Source: DATAEK01 sp036258055
GTDB lineage: Bacteria > Acidobacteriota > Vicinamibacteria > Vicinamibacterales > 2-12-FULL-66-21
Assembly (NCBI GenBank): GCA_036258055.1
Contig: DATAEK010000118.1
Location: 1-64,000 of the forward strand
Length of the DNA stretch: 64,000 nucleotides
Direction of reading: 5' to 3'
Positions 48,649-57,359 of the stretch are shown here, piece by piece. Both the position numbers and the translations under genes were made by a program. The notes beneath the pieces were generated by a model, which saw only the letters and a program-made list of their open reading frames with translations, was not told where the DNA came from and made no database searches. Within the stretch, counting starts at the first letter, position 1. Every line of letters starts with the position of its first letter.

Positions 48649-50565
48649 ATGGCCACGACCTACACCGCAAAAGACATCACCGTTCTCGAGGGGCTCGAGC
48701 CCGTCCGCAAGCGTCCCGGCATGTACATCGGCGGCGTCGGCGCCGCCGGGTTGCATCACCTCGTCTGGGAAATCCTCGACAACTCGATCGACGAAGCCAT
48801 GAACGGCTACGCGTCGAACGTCGTCGTCACGCTGCACGAGGATGGCAGCTCGATCACGATTGCCGACGATGGCCGGGGCATACCGGTCGACAAGCATCCG
48901 AAAACGAAGAAGAGTGCGCTCGAGGTCATCTTCTCGACGCTCCATGCGGGCGGCAAGTTCGAGAAGGGCAGCTACAAGACGGCCGGCGGACTGCACGGCG
49001 TCGGCGCGAGCGTTGTGAACGCGCTGTCGCGCGAGCTCGTCGCCACGGTGAAGCGCGACGGCGCGCAATGGGAGATGCGGTTCAAGCAGGGGCAGATGGT
49101 CGGCGCCCTGAAGAAGATCGGCGCCGCCCGAGGAACCGGGACGACCGTGTTCTTCCGCCCTGATACCACGATTTTTCCAAAGACTGAATTCGACGCCGAG
49201 ATCATCAAGCAGCGGCTCGAGGTCTCGAGCTATCTCCACAAGGGCGTGCGCGTCGCGTTCGAGGACGAGGCGAAGGGCGAAAAGCACGTCTTCCAGCACA
49301 CCGAGGGGCTGTCGGATTACCTCAGGAAGATCCTCTCCGAGCGGAATGCCGTGCCGGTCCACGAAGCGCCGTTCACGCTTTCGCGCGAGCACGACGAGAG
49401 CGGCGTGCGGCTCGACCTCGCGCTCGAGTGGACCCAATCGACCGACGAGCACCTGCGCAGCTACGTGAATGGCATCCCGACCGGATCCGGGGGAACCCAC
49501 GAGAACGGGTTCCGCGCCGGACTCGGCAAAGCCGTCCGGAATTTCATCGATACGCACAACCTGTCGCCGAAGGGCGTCACGCTCACCGCTGAAGACATTC
49601 GCGAAGGACTCATCGGCGTCCTCAGCGTGTTCGTGGAAGAGCCGCAGTTCCAGGGTCAGACGAAGGATCGGTTGAACAATCCCGAAGTCATGTCGGCCGT
49701 GGACGCGCAGGTCAGGCCGGCGCTCGAGCACTGGCTGAACACGAACATCAGCGTCGCCGAATCGATCGTCGCGCGGATCATCCTCGCCGCGCGCGCGCGC
49801 GAAGCGAGCCGGGCCGCGCAGCAGGAAGTCGCGCGCAAGACGGCGACCTCGAGCCGTCTGACGCTTCCCGGCAAACTGAGTGACTGCACGTCGTCCGGTC
49901 TGGCCGACAGCGAGATCTTCATCGTCGAGGGCGATTCCGCCGGCGGTTCCGCAAAGCAGGGGCGCGATCGCGCACGGCAGGCCATCCTCCCGCTTCGGGG
50001 CAAAGTCCTCAACACCGAGAGCGCATCGCTGGCGAAGGTCCTTGAAAACAAGGAGCTCTCGGATCTAGTGACGGCGCTGGGCTGCGGCCTCGGCAAGAAC
50101 TTCGATCTCGCCCGCCTGCGCTACGGCCGCGTCATCATCCTGGCCGACGCCGACTCGGACGGTCATCACATTGCCACGCTACTGATGACGTTCATCTATC
50201 GCCACATGCCCGGGCTGATCACGTCGGGTCGCGTCTACCTCGCGCAGCCGCCGCTCTACCGAATCGACATCGGCAAGGATACGTTCTGGGCGCTCGACGA
50301 CGCCCATCGCGATCGGCTGCTGAAGCTGCATGGCAACGGCCGGGCGAAGCCCGAAATCACCCGCTTCAAGGGACTCGGCGAGATGATGCCGAAGGTGTTG
50401 TGGGAGACGACGCTCAACCCACGCACGCGGCGCCTGCTGCGCGTGGACATCGCGGATCACATCGTCACAGACCGTGTGATTAACGAGCTGATGGGGAAGG
50501 ATCCATCGGCGCGCTTCCGGTTCATCATGGAGCGCGCCGAGGAGGCCGAGGAACTTGATGTCTGA
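48649..50565 (+). CDS. parE: DNA topoisomerase IV subunit B (GyrB/ParE family)
   Basis: 638 residues. GHKL ATPase domain with ILDNSIDEAMNGYA, DDGRGIPV and GGLHGVGASVVNALS, the transducer domain, then TOPRIM with EGDSAGGSAKQGRDR and DADSDGHHIATLLM, and the C-terminal RFKGLGEMMPKVLWETT. The length without the ~170-residue insert of some gyrases fits ParE. Works with the A subunit encoded 20 kb upstream. TAAGAT lies about 26 nt before the ATG. In the same frame, a Cys-rich stretch follows its TGA stop. Confidence 0.92.
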   Translation: MATTYTAKDITVLEGLEPVRKRPGMYIGGVGAAGLHHLVWEILDNSIDEAMNGYASNVVVTLHEDGSSITIADDGRGIPVDKHPKTKKSALEVIFSTLHAGGKFEKGSYKTAGGLHGVGASVVNALSRELVATVKRDGAQWEMRFKQGQMVGALKKIGAARGTGTTVFFRPDTTIFPKTEFDAEIIKQRLEVSSYLHKGVRVAFEDEAKGEKHVFQHTEGLSDYLRKILSERNAVPVHEAPFTLSREHDESGVRLDLALEWTQSTDEHLRSYVNGIPTGSGGTHENGFRAGLGKAVRNFIDTHNLSPKGVTLTAEDIREGLIGVLSVFVEEPQFQGQTKDRLNNPEVMSAVDAQVRPALEHWLNTNISVAESIVARIILAARAREASRAAQQEVARKTATSSRLTLPGKLSDCTSSGLADSEIFIVEGDSAGGSAKQGRDRARQAILPLRGKVLNTESASLAKVLENKELSDLVTALGCGLGKNFDLARLRYGRVIILADADSDGHHIATLLMTFIYRHMPGLITSGRVYLAQPPLYRIDIGKDTFWALDDAHRDRLLKLHGNGRAKPEITRFKGLGEMMPKVLWETTLNPRTRRLLRVDIADHIVTDRVINELMGKDPSARFRFIMERAEEAEELDV

Positions 50566-50722
50566 TGGGGAGCGCCTGCGGCGGCCGGACTCGAACAGCT
50601 CTGCTCCCATTGCACGGCGGTGAAGAACGCGTGCGCGCCCGCTTGCCCCAACGCCATCTGCTCGATCCTTCCGAACCGCATCCTCAGCGGACGCCGGAAG
50701 CGGACGAACGCGAGGACCGTTA
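50566..50722 (+). other. Region after parE: open frame with cysteine cluster
   Basis: In the parE frame after TGA 50563-50565 the sequence stays open and contains CSHCTAVKNACAPACPNAIC, which has ferredoxin-like spacing (C-x2-C-x6-C-x3-C-P). No start codon with a binding site is evident. Otherwise I see no gene in this stretch. It may be a decayed gene or chance. Confidence 0.3.
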
Positions 50723-51139
50723 GTGCCGGGCGGCTGGCTGCTGGTCCTGACCGTCGTCCTCTACCTCTGGCAGCCTGTGACCTTTGCGGGTGAGCTGCTG
50801 TTGTCGCTCGACAGTCTCGGCATGCGCGGCGCGCCGGCCGTCATCGAGCTGCTGGCGCACGCCGGAAGCGCCGGTCTGTCGGTCGCGGCATCTCGCGCGC
50901 TGTCCAACGGGAATCCGGCGGGACCGGCGATGGCTGCATTCGCGCTGGCAGTAGCCGCGATTCTCGGCGTGCAGTCGCTTTACTGGTCGTCACTGCCGCA
51001 TCACACGATGCCCGGTGACAAACTGCCGCTCGCAATCCTCATGGTCGCGCATTCAGTGGCGTGGCTGATTTACCTGCGACGATCGAAGCGTGTGCGGGCG
51101 ATCGGCAGAATAGAGCCGTTCGAATCGTCGCGCCCGTGA
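50723..51139 (+). CDS. Small integral membrane protein
   Basis: 138 residues from GTG 50723. Four hydrophobic segments: LLVLTVVLYLWQPVTFAGEL, a weaker LAHAGSAGLSVAASRAL, MAAFALAVAAILGVQSLYWS, and LPLAILMVAHSVAWLIYLRR ending in basic residues. No recognised family or catalytic motif. Convergent with the quinone oxidoreductase gene (3-nt gap). Confidence 0.7.
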   Translation: MPGGWLLVLTVVLYLWQPVTFAGELLLSLDSLGMRGAPAVIELLAHAGSAGLSVAASRALSNGNPAGPAMAAFALAVAAILGVQSLYWSSLPHHTMPGDKLPLAILMVAHSVAWLIYLRRSKRVRAIGRIEPFESSRP

Positions 51140-51142
51140 GCC

Positions 51143-52138
51143 TCAGCGGACGTCGAGCACGACCTTCCCGATGACCTCGCCGGACTCGAGCAGCCGGTGC
51201 GCGTCCGCCGCTTTGTCGAGGGGAAACGCCGCATGAACAATGGGACCGACGCGCTTCGACGCGAGCAGCGGCCACACGTGCTGCTCCAGCTCGCGTGCGA
51301 TGACGCCTTTCTCCTCAGGGCTCCTGGGACGGAGCGTCGATCCGGTCAGCGTCAGGCGGCGCTGCATCAACGACGCGAGGTTGATCTCGGTTCGCGCGCC
51401 TCCCTGCAGCCCGATCTGGACGAGCCGTCCCTCCATTGCCAGGCAATCGATGTTTCGCATCAGGTACTCACCCCCGACGATGTCGAGGATCACGTTCACG
51501 CCTTTGCCCGCAGTCAGCCTCCGAATGGCCTCGACGAAATCGGTCGTCCGGTAGTTGATACCGCGTGCGCCGAGTCGCTCGCAGGCAGCGCACTTGTCAT
51601 CCGATCCCGCAGTGGCAAAGATCGTCGCGTCCCACTCGCGTCCCAGCTGAATCGCTGTCGTTCCGATGCCGCTGGTGCCGCCATGGACCAGGACGCGTTC
51701 GCCACGCCGAAGGCCGGCGCGTTGAAAAAGATTGGTCCAGACGGTGAAGTAGGTCTCGGGAATTGTGGCGGCAACGATCGGGTCGAGACCGTCCGGTATC
51801 GGCAGGCATTGCGGCTCGGGCACGACGCAGAGCTCGGCGTATCCGCCACCGGCGACGAGCGCACAGACGCGATCGCCCTCGCGCCAGCGTGTGACGCCGG
51901 GCCCGACCGTCCGGATCGTGCCGGAAATCTCGAGGCCGGGAATGTCCGGCGCGCCTGGCGGCGGCGGGTACTTGCCCTGACGCTGCATCAGGTCCGGCCG
52001 ATTCACGCCGGCCGCCTCGACGCGAACGAGCAGCTCGCCGGCTCCGGCGCGCGGATCCGGACGCTCGACAATCTTCAGGACGTCGGGTCCGCCAGGTTGG
52101 GCAATCTCGATTGCACGCACGCGACCTTCCTGCGACAT
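51143..52138 (-). CDS. NAD(P)H:quinone oxidoreductase (MDR superfamily, PIG3-like)
   Basis: 331 residues from ATG 52138. Zinc-free medium-chain reductase: GroES-like N-terminal part (GVNRPDLMQRQGKYPPPPGA) and a Rossmann domain with VLVHGGTSGIGTTAIQLG (about 140-157), which binds NADPH. TPIG3/QOR-type enzymes reduce quinones. It is divergent from pncB. A second, distinct family member lies at 54141-55103. Confidence 0.9.
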   Translation of the reverse strand: MSQEGRVRAIEIAQPGGPDVLKIVERPDPRAGAGELLVRVEAAGVNRPDLMQRQGKYPPPPGAPDIPGLEISGTIRTVGPGVTRWREGDRVCALVAGGGYAELCVVPEPQCLPIPDGLDPIVAATIPETYFTVWTNLFQRAGLRRGERVLVHGGTSGIGTTAIQLGREWDATIFATAGSDDKCAACERLGARGINYRTTDFVEAIRRLTAGKGVNVILDIVGGEYLMRNIDCLAMEGRLVQIGLQGGARTEINLASLMQRRLTLTGSTLRPRSPEEKGVIARELEQHVWPLLASKRVGPIVHAAFPLDKAADAHRLLESGEVIGKVVLDVR

Positions 52139-52205
52139 CAAAACACGAGACCAGGAGACCAGTGGACAAATAATGTTCTCCTGATCTCCTCCCGTTGAAC
52201 CGGCG

Positions 52206-53543
52206 ATGTCAATACTTTCCACTGATCTCTATCAGTTGACGATGATGGCGGGGTACGTCGCGTCGAATCGGCACGACGTGCCCGCGACGTTCGAGCTGTT
52301 CGTCAGGCGGTTACCACGCAATCGAACCTACCTGATTGCCGCCGGTCTCGAGTCAGCGCTGACCTATCTCGAGAACCTGCGGTTCGCGGACGACGACGTC
52401 GAGTGGCTCAGAGCCAACGCCGCGTTTGCGGGAGTCGGCGCGGCATTCTTCGAGTACCTCACAACGTTCAGGTTCAGCGGCGAGGTGTGGGCGATGCCGG
52501 AGGGCATGCCGTACTTTCCAAACGAGCCACTCCTTCGTGTGACTGCGCCGCTCGCGCAGGCCCAGCTCGTCGAGACGGCGCTCCTCGCCACGCTGAATTA
52601 TCAGAGCGCGGTGGCAAGCAAGGCCGCGCGGATCGTGCACGCGTCGAACGGGCGGCCGGTGATGGAGTTCGGCGCGCGGCGCGCCCACGGTCTCGAGGCA
52701 GCGCTGGGCGCCGCGAGGGCCGCGTTCATCGCGGGCTGCGCGAGCACGTCGCTGGTCGAGGCCGGCCGGTGCTTCGGCATCCCGCTCTCTGGAACGATGG
52801 CGCACTCGTGGGTGCTCGCGTCCTCGAGTGAACGCGACGCATTCGTCAGCTACGCGGACCTCTTCAAGGAGCAGGCCGTGCTCCTGATCGATACCTATGA
52901 CACCGTCGACGCGGCGAAGCTGATCGTCCGTTCGGGTCTGCGCCCGCAGGCAGTGAGGCTCGATTCCGGCGATCTGCTTGCGCTCAGCCGAGAGGTGCGG
53001 CAGATCCTCGACGAGGGCGGTCTCGGCGCGACGCGCATCCTCGCCAGCGGAGACCTCGACGAGTGGCGCATCACCGCGCTCCTCGCGGCAGGAGCGCCCA
53101 TCGACGCGTTCGGCGTCGGCACGGCGCTCTCGACGTCGGAGGATGCGCCGGCGCTTTCCGGTGTCTACAAGCTGGTCGAGATCGGAGAGGCGGCGAACCC
53201 GCGTCCCGTGATGAAGCGAAGCACCGACAAGTCCACGTGGCCTGGCACGAAGCAGGTGTGCCGAATCGTTCGTGACGGCGTGGCCATCGAAGACGTCGTC
53301 TCACTTGCGGGCGAGCCCCTTCCGAAGAACGGCGAGCCGCTGTTGGAGAAGGTGATGTCAGGCGGGCGACGTCAACGCGCGACGCCGTCGTTGAGCGACC
53401 TGCAGGCGCGCGCGAGAACGCTGATCGCACAGTTGCCGGAGGGCATGCGTCAGCTCGACGCGAAGTCAGCCTACGCGATTGTGCAGAGTGCGGGTCTGCG
53501 CGAGCTCAGCGCGCGGGTCGAGGCGGAGTTGGCGCGGAGCTGA
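52206..53543 (+). CDS. pncB: Nicotinate phosphoribosyltransferase
   Basis: 445 residues. Converts nicotinate and PRPP to nicotinate mononucleotide in NAD salvage. STDLYQLTMMAGYV at the N-terminus, EFGARRAHGLEAAL, the phosphorylatable His in LSGTMAHSWVLA, DTYDTVDAAKL, VRLDSGDL and FGVGTALSTS are diagnostic for the PncB/NAPRTase group. Isolated between two oxidoreductase genes, both of which use nicotinamide cofactors. Confidence 0.95.
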   Translation: MSILSTDLYQLTMMAGYVASNRHDVPATFELFVRRLPRNRTYLIAAGLESALTYLENLRFADDDVEWLRANAAFAGVGAAFFEYLTTFRFSGEVWAMPEGMPYFPNEPLLRVTAPLAQAQLVETALLATLNYQSAVASKAARIVHASNGRPVMEFGARRAHGLEAALGAARAAFIAGCASTSLVEAGRCFGIPLSGTMAHSWVLASSSERDAFVSYADLFKEQAVLLIDTYDTVDAAKLIVRSGLRPQAVRLDSGDLLALSREVRQILDEGGLGATRILASGDLDEWRITALLAAGAPIDAFGVGTALSTSEDAPALSGVYKLVEIGEAANPRPVMKRSTDKSTWPGTKQVCRIVRDGVAIEDVVSLAGEPLPKNGEPLLEKVMSGGRRQRATPSLSDLQARARTLIAQLPEGMRQLDAKSAYAIVQSAGLRELSARVEAELARS

Positions 53544-53609
53544 TCTGCCGCGTCATGTAACGCGAGTGCTACGGCCGAATTCTCGTCAAATCGCCTGCGC
53601 CCACATTGA

Positions 53610-54110
53610 TCAGCGACAGATACCCGCACCCCAGCCAGCAAACGCCCAGGATCCATTCGTTCGCTGGTATTTCACCAGGCTCTCACAACAGCACGTTTTT
53701 ACTTTCTTCGAGTCTGACGGCAATACGAAGTCCGTACCGACCCACAGGCTGACGGTATCTGCGGATTTCTCGAGGCGATCGATCGAGATGAAAAGCACGG
53801 ACGTCTTCGTGCGGTCTGCCTCCGCGGTCGCCTCGGCTGTCGAGATCAACCGGAACTCATAGCCTTGACGCTCCGGAACAGCGCGAGGCCCGAGGAGGAG
53901 CCGCGATTTCGGGAGATCGGACCGAATCGCGATGCGCTTCGCGTTCCCAAGGAGGCCAATGTCGGGGATGTCTCCCGCCGCCAACCGTTCCTCCAGGATT
54001 TGCCTGACAATCGCGTCGATCTCCGCGCCAGCCGGCGCTGACTGCTGCGCGATGGCGGACGAGACGAGAGCAACCACGCACACGCACACGAGCAAAGCTC
54101 TCCTGTTCAC
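53610..54110 (-). CDS. Secreted protein of unknown function
   Basis: 166 residues from GTG 54110, chosen for GAGGGG 7 nt upstream (ATG 54128 is in frame). A signal peptide (ALLVCVCVVALVSSAIAQ) is followed by one domain with IVRQILEERLAAGDIPDIGL and SVLFISIDRLEKSADTVSLW. It ends with a Cys-Cys-Cys run (VKTCCCESL) and a Trp/Gly-rich tail. No family recognised. Confidence 0.65.
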   Translation of the reverse strand: MNRRALLVCVCVVALVSSAIAQQSAPAGAEIDAIVRQILEERLAAGDIPDIGLLGNAKRIAIRSDLPKSRLLLGPRAVPERQGYEFRLISTAEATAEADRTKTSVLFISIDRLEKSADTVSLWVGTDFVLPSDSKKVKTCCCESLVKYQRTNGSWAFAGWGAGICR

Positions 54111-54140
54111 AGTCCATCCCCTCATCACGACACGCGGCCG

Positions 54141-55103
54141 TCAGGGAATCAAAATGAGCTTTCCCTGAGTCTGCCGCTGTTCGAGCCGGCGATGGGCCTC
54201 CGCGGCATCGGCGAGAGGAAGCGTCTGATCGATCGTCACCCGCAGCTGGTCCGTCGTGACCCAGTCCTGGAGCTCGCGCCTCGCCACGTCCCAACGCTCC
54301 GGCGGATCGGCAGCCAGCCAGAAGCTGCTGATGCGCAGATTGCGACCGTAGAGCTCGTCTGGATGGATAGACACCGGCGAGCCGCTGGAGTCGCCGAAGA
54401 AGACGAGCTGACCGTAGAGCGCGAGGCACGCCAGGCTGTCGGCCTGCGTGGCTCGTCCGACCGAATCGAAGACGGCATCGACGCCGCGGCCGCCAGTGGC
54501 TTCCTGAATCCGTCCGGGCAAGTCTGGCCCGTACGGCAGCGCAGTCGCGCCCAGTTCTCGCACCCGGTCCTGTTTTGCGACCGACGACGCGGTGCCGAAT
54601 GTTCGTACGCCGCGACGCCGCAGCAGCTGCAACAACAGTGAGCCGACTCCGCCCGCGGCCGCGTGGACCAGCGCGCTCTGTCCTGCGGCCAGCGACGTCG
54701 CAGCATTCGCAAGACCGTACGCGGTCAGTCCTTGAACCGGCAGTGCCGCGGCGGTCGCAGCATCGACGTTGTCGAGAAGATCGAAGAGCGTATTCGCCGG
54801 CGCAGCCGTGTACTCCGCGTACGCGCCGCTCGTGCGCGGCGCCCAGAAGGCCACTCGCCGTCCGAGCCACTTTGAATCGACGTTCGCGCCGAGTGCCTCG
54901 ACAATCCCGGCGGCCTCGTTGCCGGGGATCCACGGAAGGATGGGCGGATCGTAAACGCCGCGCCGGCGTTCCGTGTCGGAGAAATTGACGCCGATCGCTT
55001 GAAGGCGAACGAGGACCTCGCCAGGACCGGGCTGAGGTACCGGATGCGAGCGTAACGTGAGAACTTCGGGGTCGCCGAGCGTGTGGGCGACGATCGCGTC
55101 CAT
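54141..55103 (-). CDS. Quinone oxidoreductase (MDR superfamily)
   Basis: 320 residues from ATG 55103. GroES-like N-terminus with IGVNFSDTERRRGVY and a Rossmann domain with ALVHAAAGGVGSLLLQLLRR (about 143-162). The pattern is closest to the classic quinone reductase QOR/qorA subgroup, different from the PIG3-like gene at 51143. TATTAT ends 6 nt before the ATG and there is no Shine-Dalgarno. Reduces quinones or enones with NADPH by family. Confidence 0.9.
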   Translation of the reverse strand: MDAIVAHTLGDPEVLTLRSHPVPQPGPGEVLVRLQAIGVNFSDTERRRGVYDPPILPWIPGNEAAGIVEALGANVDSKWLGRRVAFWAPRTSGAYAEYTAAPANTLFDLLDNVDAATAAALPVQGLTAYGLANAATSLAAGQSALVHAAAGGVGSLLLQLLRRRGVRTFGTASSVAKQDRVRELGATALPYGPDLPGRIQEATGGRGVDAVFDSVGRATQADSLACLALYGQLVFFGDSSGSPVSIHPDELYGRNLRISSFWLAADPPERWDVARRELQDWVTTDQLRVTIDQTLPLADAAEAHRRLEQRQTQGKLILIP

Positions 55104-55109
55104 TCGGGA

Positions 55110-55115
55110 ATAATA
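55110..55115 (-). promoter_or_regulatory. -10-like box for leaderless quinone oxidoreductase gene
   Basis: TATTAT on the minus strand, 6 nt before ATG 55103. Confidence 0.6.
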
Positions 55116-55144
55116 GCGAACTGACCGCAGCGCCGCCGCACGCG

Positions 55145-55585
55145 CTAGTCGCCCTCCTCCAGAACCGACTCCTCGGGAGCGTCCGTCGGACTCTCGAACA
55201 ACAAGCTGTAGCCGTCCGGGTCCGCGAGTTGCGTCACCCACATGCCGTTTCCCACGAACGGCCGCTTGGCGGCTACGCCACGCGATCGGACGTCACGGTA
55301 GATCGCGAGTGCGTCTTTGCAGATGAAGTTGATCGACACGCCTACGCCGACGGTGCCATCCGGGAGGTTTCGGTGATGACCCTCTTTCCAGAATTCCTGA
55401 AGCATCACGACAGCGTGTCCGAGTTCGAGCCAGCACCACCGCCGTTTTCTCCCGTCGATCCAGTCCTTCGTCATCTTGAATCCGAGGCCGTCGACGTAGA
55501 AGCGCAGCGATCGCTCGAGGTCGTGCACCCAGAAGAACGGGACGGCCTGTTCGACGTTGGTTTCGATTGTCGTGGTGGCGGTCAT
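55145..55585 (-). CDS. VOC-family protein (glyoxalase/bleomycin-resistance fold)
   Basis: 146 residues. One pair of beta-alpha-beta-beta-beta modules: VPFFWVHDLERSLRFYVDGL, WCWLELGHAVVMLQEF, INFICKDALAIYRDVRSRG and VTQLADPDGYSLLFESPT, with Glu at the usual C-terminal metal-ligand position. Could bind a toxic electrophile, an antibiotic, or act as a dioxygenase-like enzyme; substrate unknown. Confidence 0.9.
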   Translation of the reverse strand: MTATTTIETNVEQAVPFFWVHDLERSLRFYVDGLGFKMTKDWIDGRKRRWCWLELGHAVVMLQEFWKEGHHRNLPDGTVGVGVSINFICKDALAIYRDVRSRGVAAKRPFVGNGMWVTQLADPDGYSLLFESPTDAPEESVLEEGD

Positions 55586-55621
55586 GATTTTGGAACTCCC
55601 GCGTAGTGCACCGACCCGACC

Positions 55622-56185
55622 TCATCGTATCGCCACAAGCTCCTTGTACATGATCGTCGTTGGCTCGAGGGCTGGCGTCACGGAACCACGCGCGAAACGT
55701 GGAATGACCCCCACTGTGACGTAGCCGAGCGACCGATACAGTGCTTCGGCGTGGCCGCCGGTCCAGGTATCGAGCGTCAGGAGCGTCCTGCCGTCCGATA
55801 TCGCGACGGATTCGAGTGCAATCATCAACGCCCGGGCGATGCCGTGTCGCCGGGCATCCGGATGGACGAGCAGCTTGGCTACGTCCGCCCGATGGCGCTG
55901 ATTGGGTGGCATGGCGACGTCGAGTTGAACCGTTCCCACGATCCGCGTATCCCAACGCGCGACGAGCACGCGCCGGGTGCCAGTGCGGACACCCGATAGC
56001 ACTTTTTCAAACCAGAACGCGCGCGCATCGTCGAGCGAGAACGGCACGATGAAGCTGACGCCTGCGCCGGTGTGGACGACGGCGTGCAGGACCTCGGCGA
56101 GCATGTCGAGTTCCTGATCGAGGGATGTTGTCCTTGGACAGTCGGGCCGCCACTCATCAATCTGATACTCGGCGGGTGCGGGCAT
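55622..56185 (-). CDS. GNAT N-acetyltransferase
   Basis: 187 residues. Acetyl-CoA-binding motif VAKLLVHPDARRHGIARALM (V-x-x-x-x-Q/R-x-x-G/A loop) preceded by RVLVARWDTRIVGTVQLDVA and followed by LLTLDTWTGGHAEALYRSLG. Substrate unknown. TACCAT ends 7 nt before the ATG and there is no Shine-Dalgarno. Divergent from the LytS-type kinase gene. Confidence 0.88.
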   Translation of the reverse strand: MPAPAEYQIDEWRPDCPRTTSLDQELDMLAEVLHAVVHTGAGVSFIVPFSLDDARAFWFEKVLSGVRTGTRRVLVARWDTRIVGTVQLDVAMPPNQRHRADVAKLLVHPDARRHGIARALMIALESVAISDGRTLLTLDTWTGGHAEALYRSLGYVTVGVIPRFARGSVTPALEPTTIMYKELVAIR

Positions 56186-56315
56186 GTTGGTGATGGTAAC
56201 TCGACCCGGCCCCGACCCAGCGGTCGCCCTGTTGTGGCGAGCGCTTCACCCCGCACTTCTCCACTCCACCCCGCGCGAGCCGCGTGCGCTGGTTCTGGTG
56301 TACAAGGGCAGGATC

Positions 56316-57359
56316 ATGCGGGCGTCCCGCCGTCTGCTGCTCATCGTCGCTGGCTACACGGCGCTCGGCCTCTTCATCGCGGTCGCCAACTCCCTGACCT
56401 ACATGACGACGGGGAACCCGGCGAACTGGCAGATCTCGATCGAACGATCGCTCGCAGAATGGTATCTCTGGGCGCTCGTCACGCCGGCCATCCTCTGGCT
56501 CGCCGAGCGGCGGCCGATCACGCGCCGCACGCTCGTGATCAACGGCTCGATCCACCTTGCGGCCATGCTGGTCGTGGGCATCGCCAAGGCCCTTGCCGAT
56601 CAATACGTACGGCGCTTGCTCTTCGGCCGCGGCGGTTACATGTTGCTGTCGAGCCTGGCGGCGAACTTCCTGCTGTACTGGGCGATCGTGGCGATAGCGC
56701 ACGGCATTGCGTACTACCGGACCGGGCGGGATCGAGAGCTGCGCGCATCCCAGCTCGAGGCCCGTCTAGCCGAGACGCGCCTCCAGCTTCTGCGGATGCA
56801 GCTCCAGCCGCACTTCCTGTTCAACACCCTCAACACGATTTCAGAGCTCGTTCACGAAGCGCCCGAGACGGCCGATCGCATGATCTCGAGGTTGAGCCAG
56901 CTTCTCCGGGAGACATTGCGGTCGGGCGACGAACCGTTCGTCAGCCTCACGCGCGAGTTGGAGCTGCTCGATTCCTACATTGACATCCAGCGGACGCGAT
57001 TCGGCGACCGCTTGCGCGTCGCGGTCGATGCGCAGCCTGACGCGCTGACCGCAGCGGTTCCGTCGTTGCTCCTGCAACCGCTCGTCGAGAACTCAATCCG
57101 CCACGGTCTGGCGCGTACCGGTTCCGGGCGCATCGAGATTCGCGCGCGCCGTGACGGATCGCGCTTGTTGCTCCAGGTTCAGGACGATGGCAAGGGGCTG
57201 ACGAGCGGGCCCGAGCGCGAAGGCATCGGGCTCGGCAACACCCGGGCGCGGCTCGACACGCTCTTCGGATCCGCGTTTACGCTGGACGTCACGAACGCCG
57301 AGAGTGGAGGTACGCTAGTGTCGATTGCGGTCCCGTATCGAGAGCTGGAAGAGGTATGA
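56316..57359 (+). CDS. LytS/YpdA-type sensor histidine kinase
   Basis: 347 residues from ATG 56316. Four membrane helices (within 8-130) with no periplasmic domain, then the His_kinase domain with phospho-acceptor His166 in MQLQPHFLFNTLNTISEL and a HATPase_c domain (LLQPLVENSIRHGL N-box near 250, DDGKGLTSG and GIGLGNTRARL G-boxes). The signal is probably sensed in the membrane. It is coupled to the LytTR regulator by an ATGA overlap. Class: LytS/AgrC-like kinases that act on LytTR regulators. Confidence 0.94.
   Translation: MRASRRLLLIVAGYTALGLFIAVANSLTYMTTGNPANWQISIERSLAEWYLWALVTPAILWLAERRPITRRTLVINGSIHLAAMLVVGIAKALADQYVRRLLFGRGGYMLLSSLAANFLLYWAIVAIAHGIAYYRTGRDRELRASQLEARLAETRLQLLRMQLQPHFLFNTLNTISELVHEAPETADRMISRLSQLLRETLRSGDEPFVSLTRELELLDSYIDIQRTRFGDRLRVAVDAQPDALTAAVPSLLLQPLVENSIRHGLARTGSGRIEIRARRDGSRLLLQVQDDGKGLTSGPEREGIGLGNTRARLDTLFGSAFTLDVTNAESGGTLVSIAVPYRELEEV

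Noticed and set aside
50575..50610. tRNA-like T-loop sequence on the minus strand (GTTCGAGTCC)
   Set aside because: No acceptor, D or anticodon stems can be built around it.
56184..56315. Longer N-terminus of the LytS-type kinase
   Set aside because: The extra residues are Pro/Arg/Leu-rich, overlap the divergent GNAT promoter, and the ATG at 56316 begins directly before the first membrane helix.
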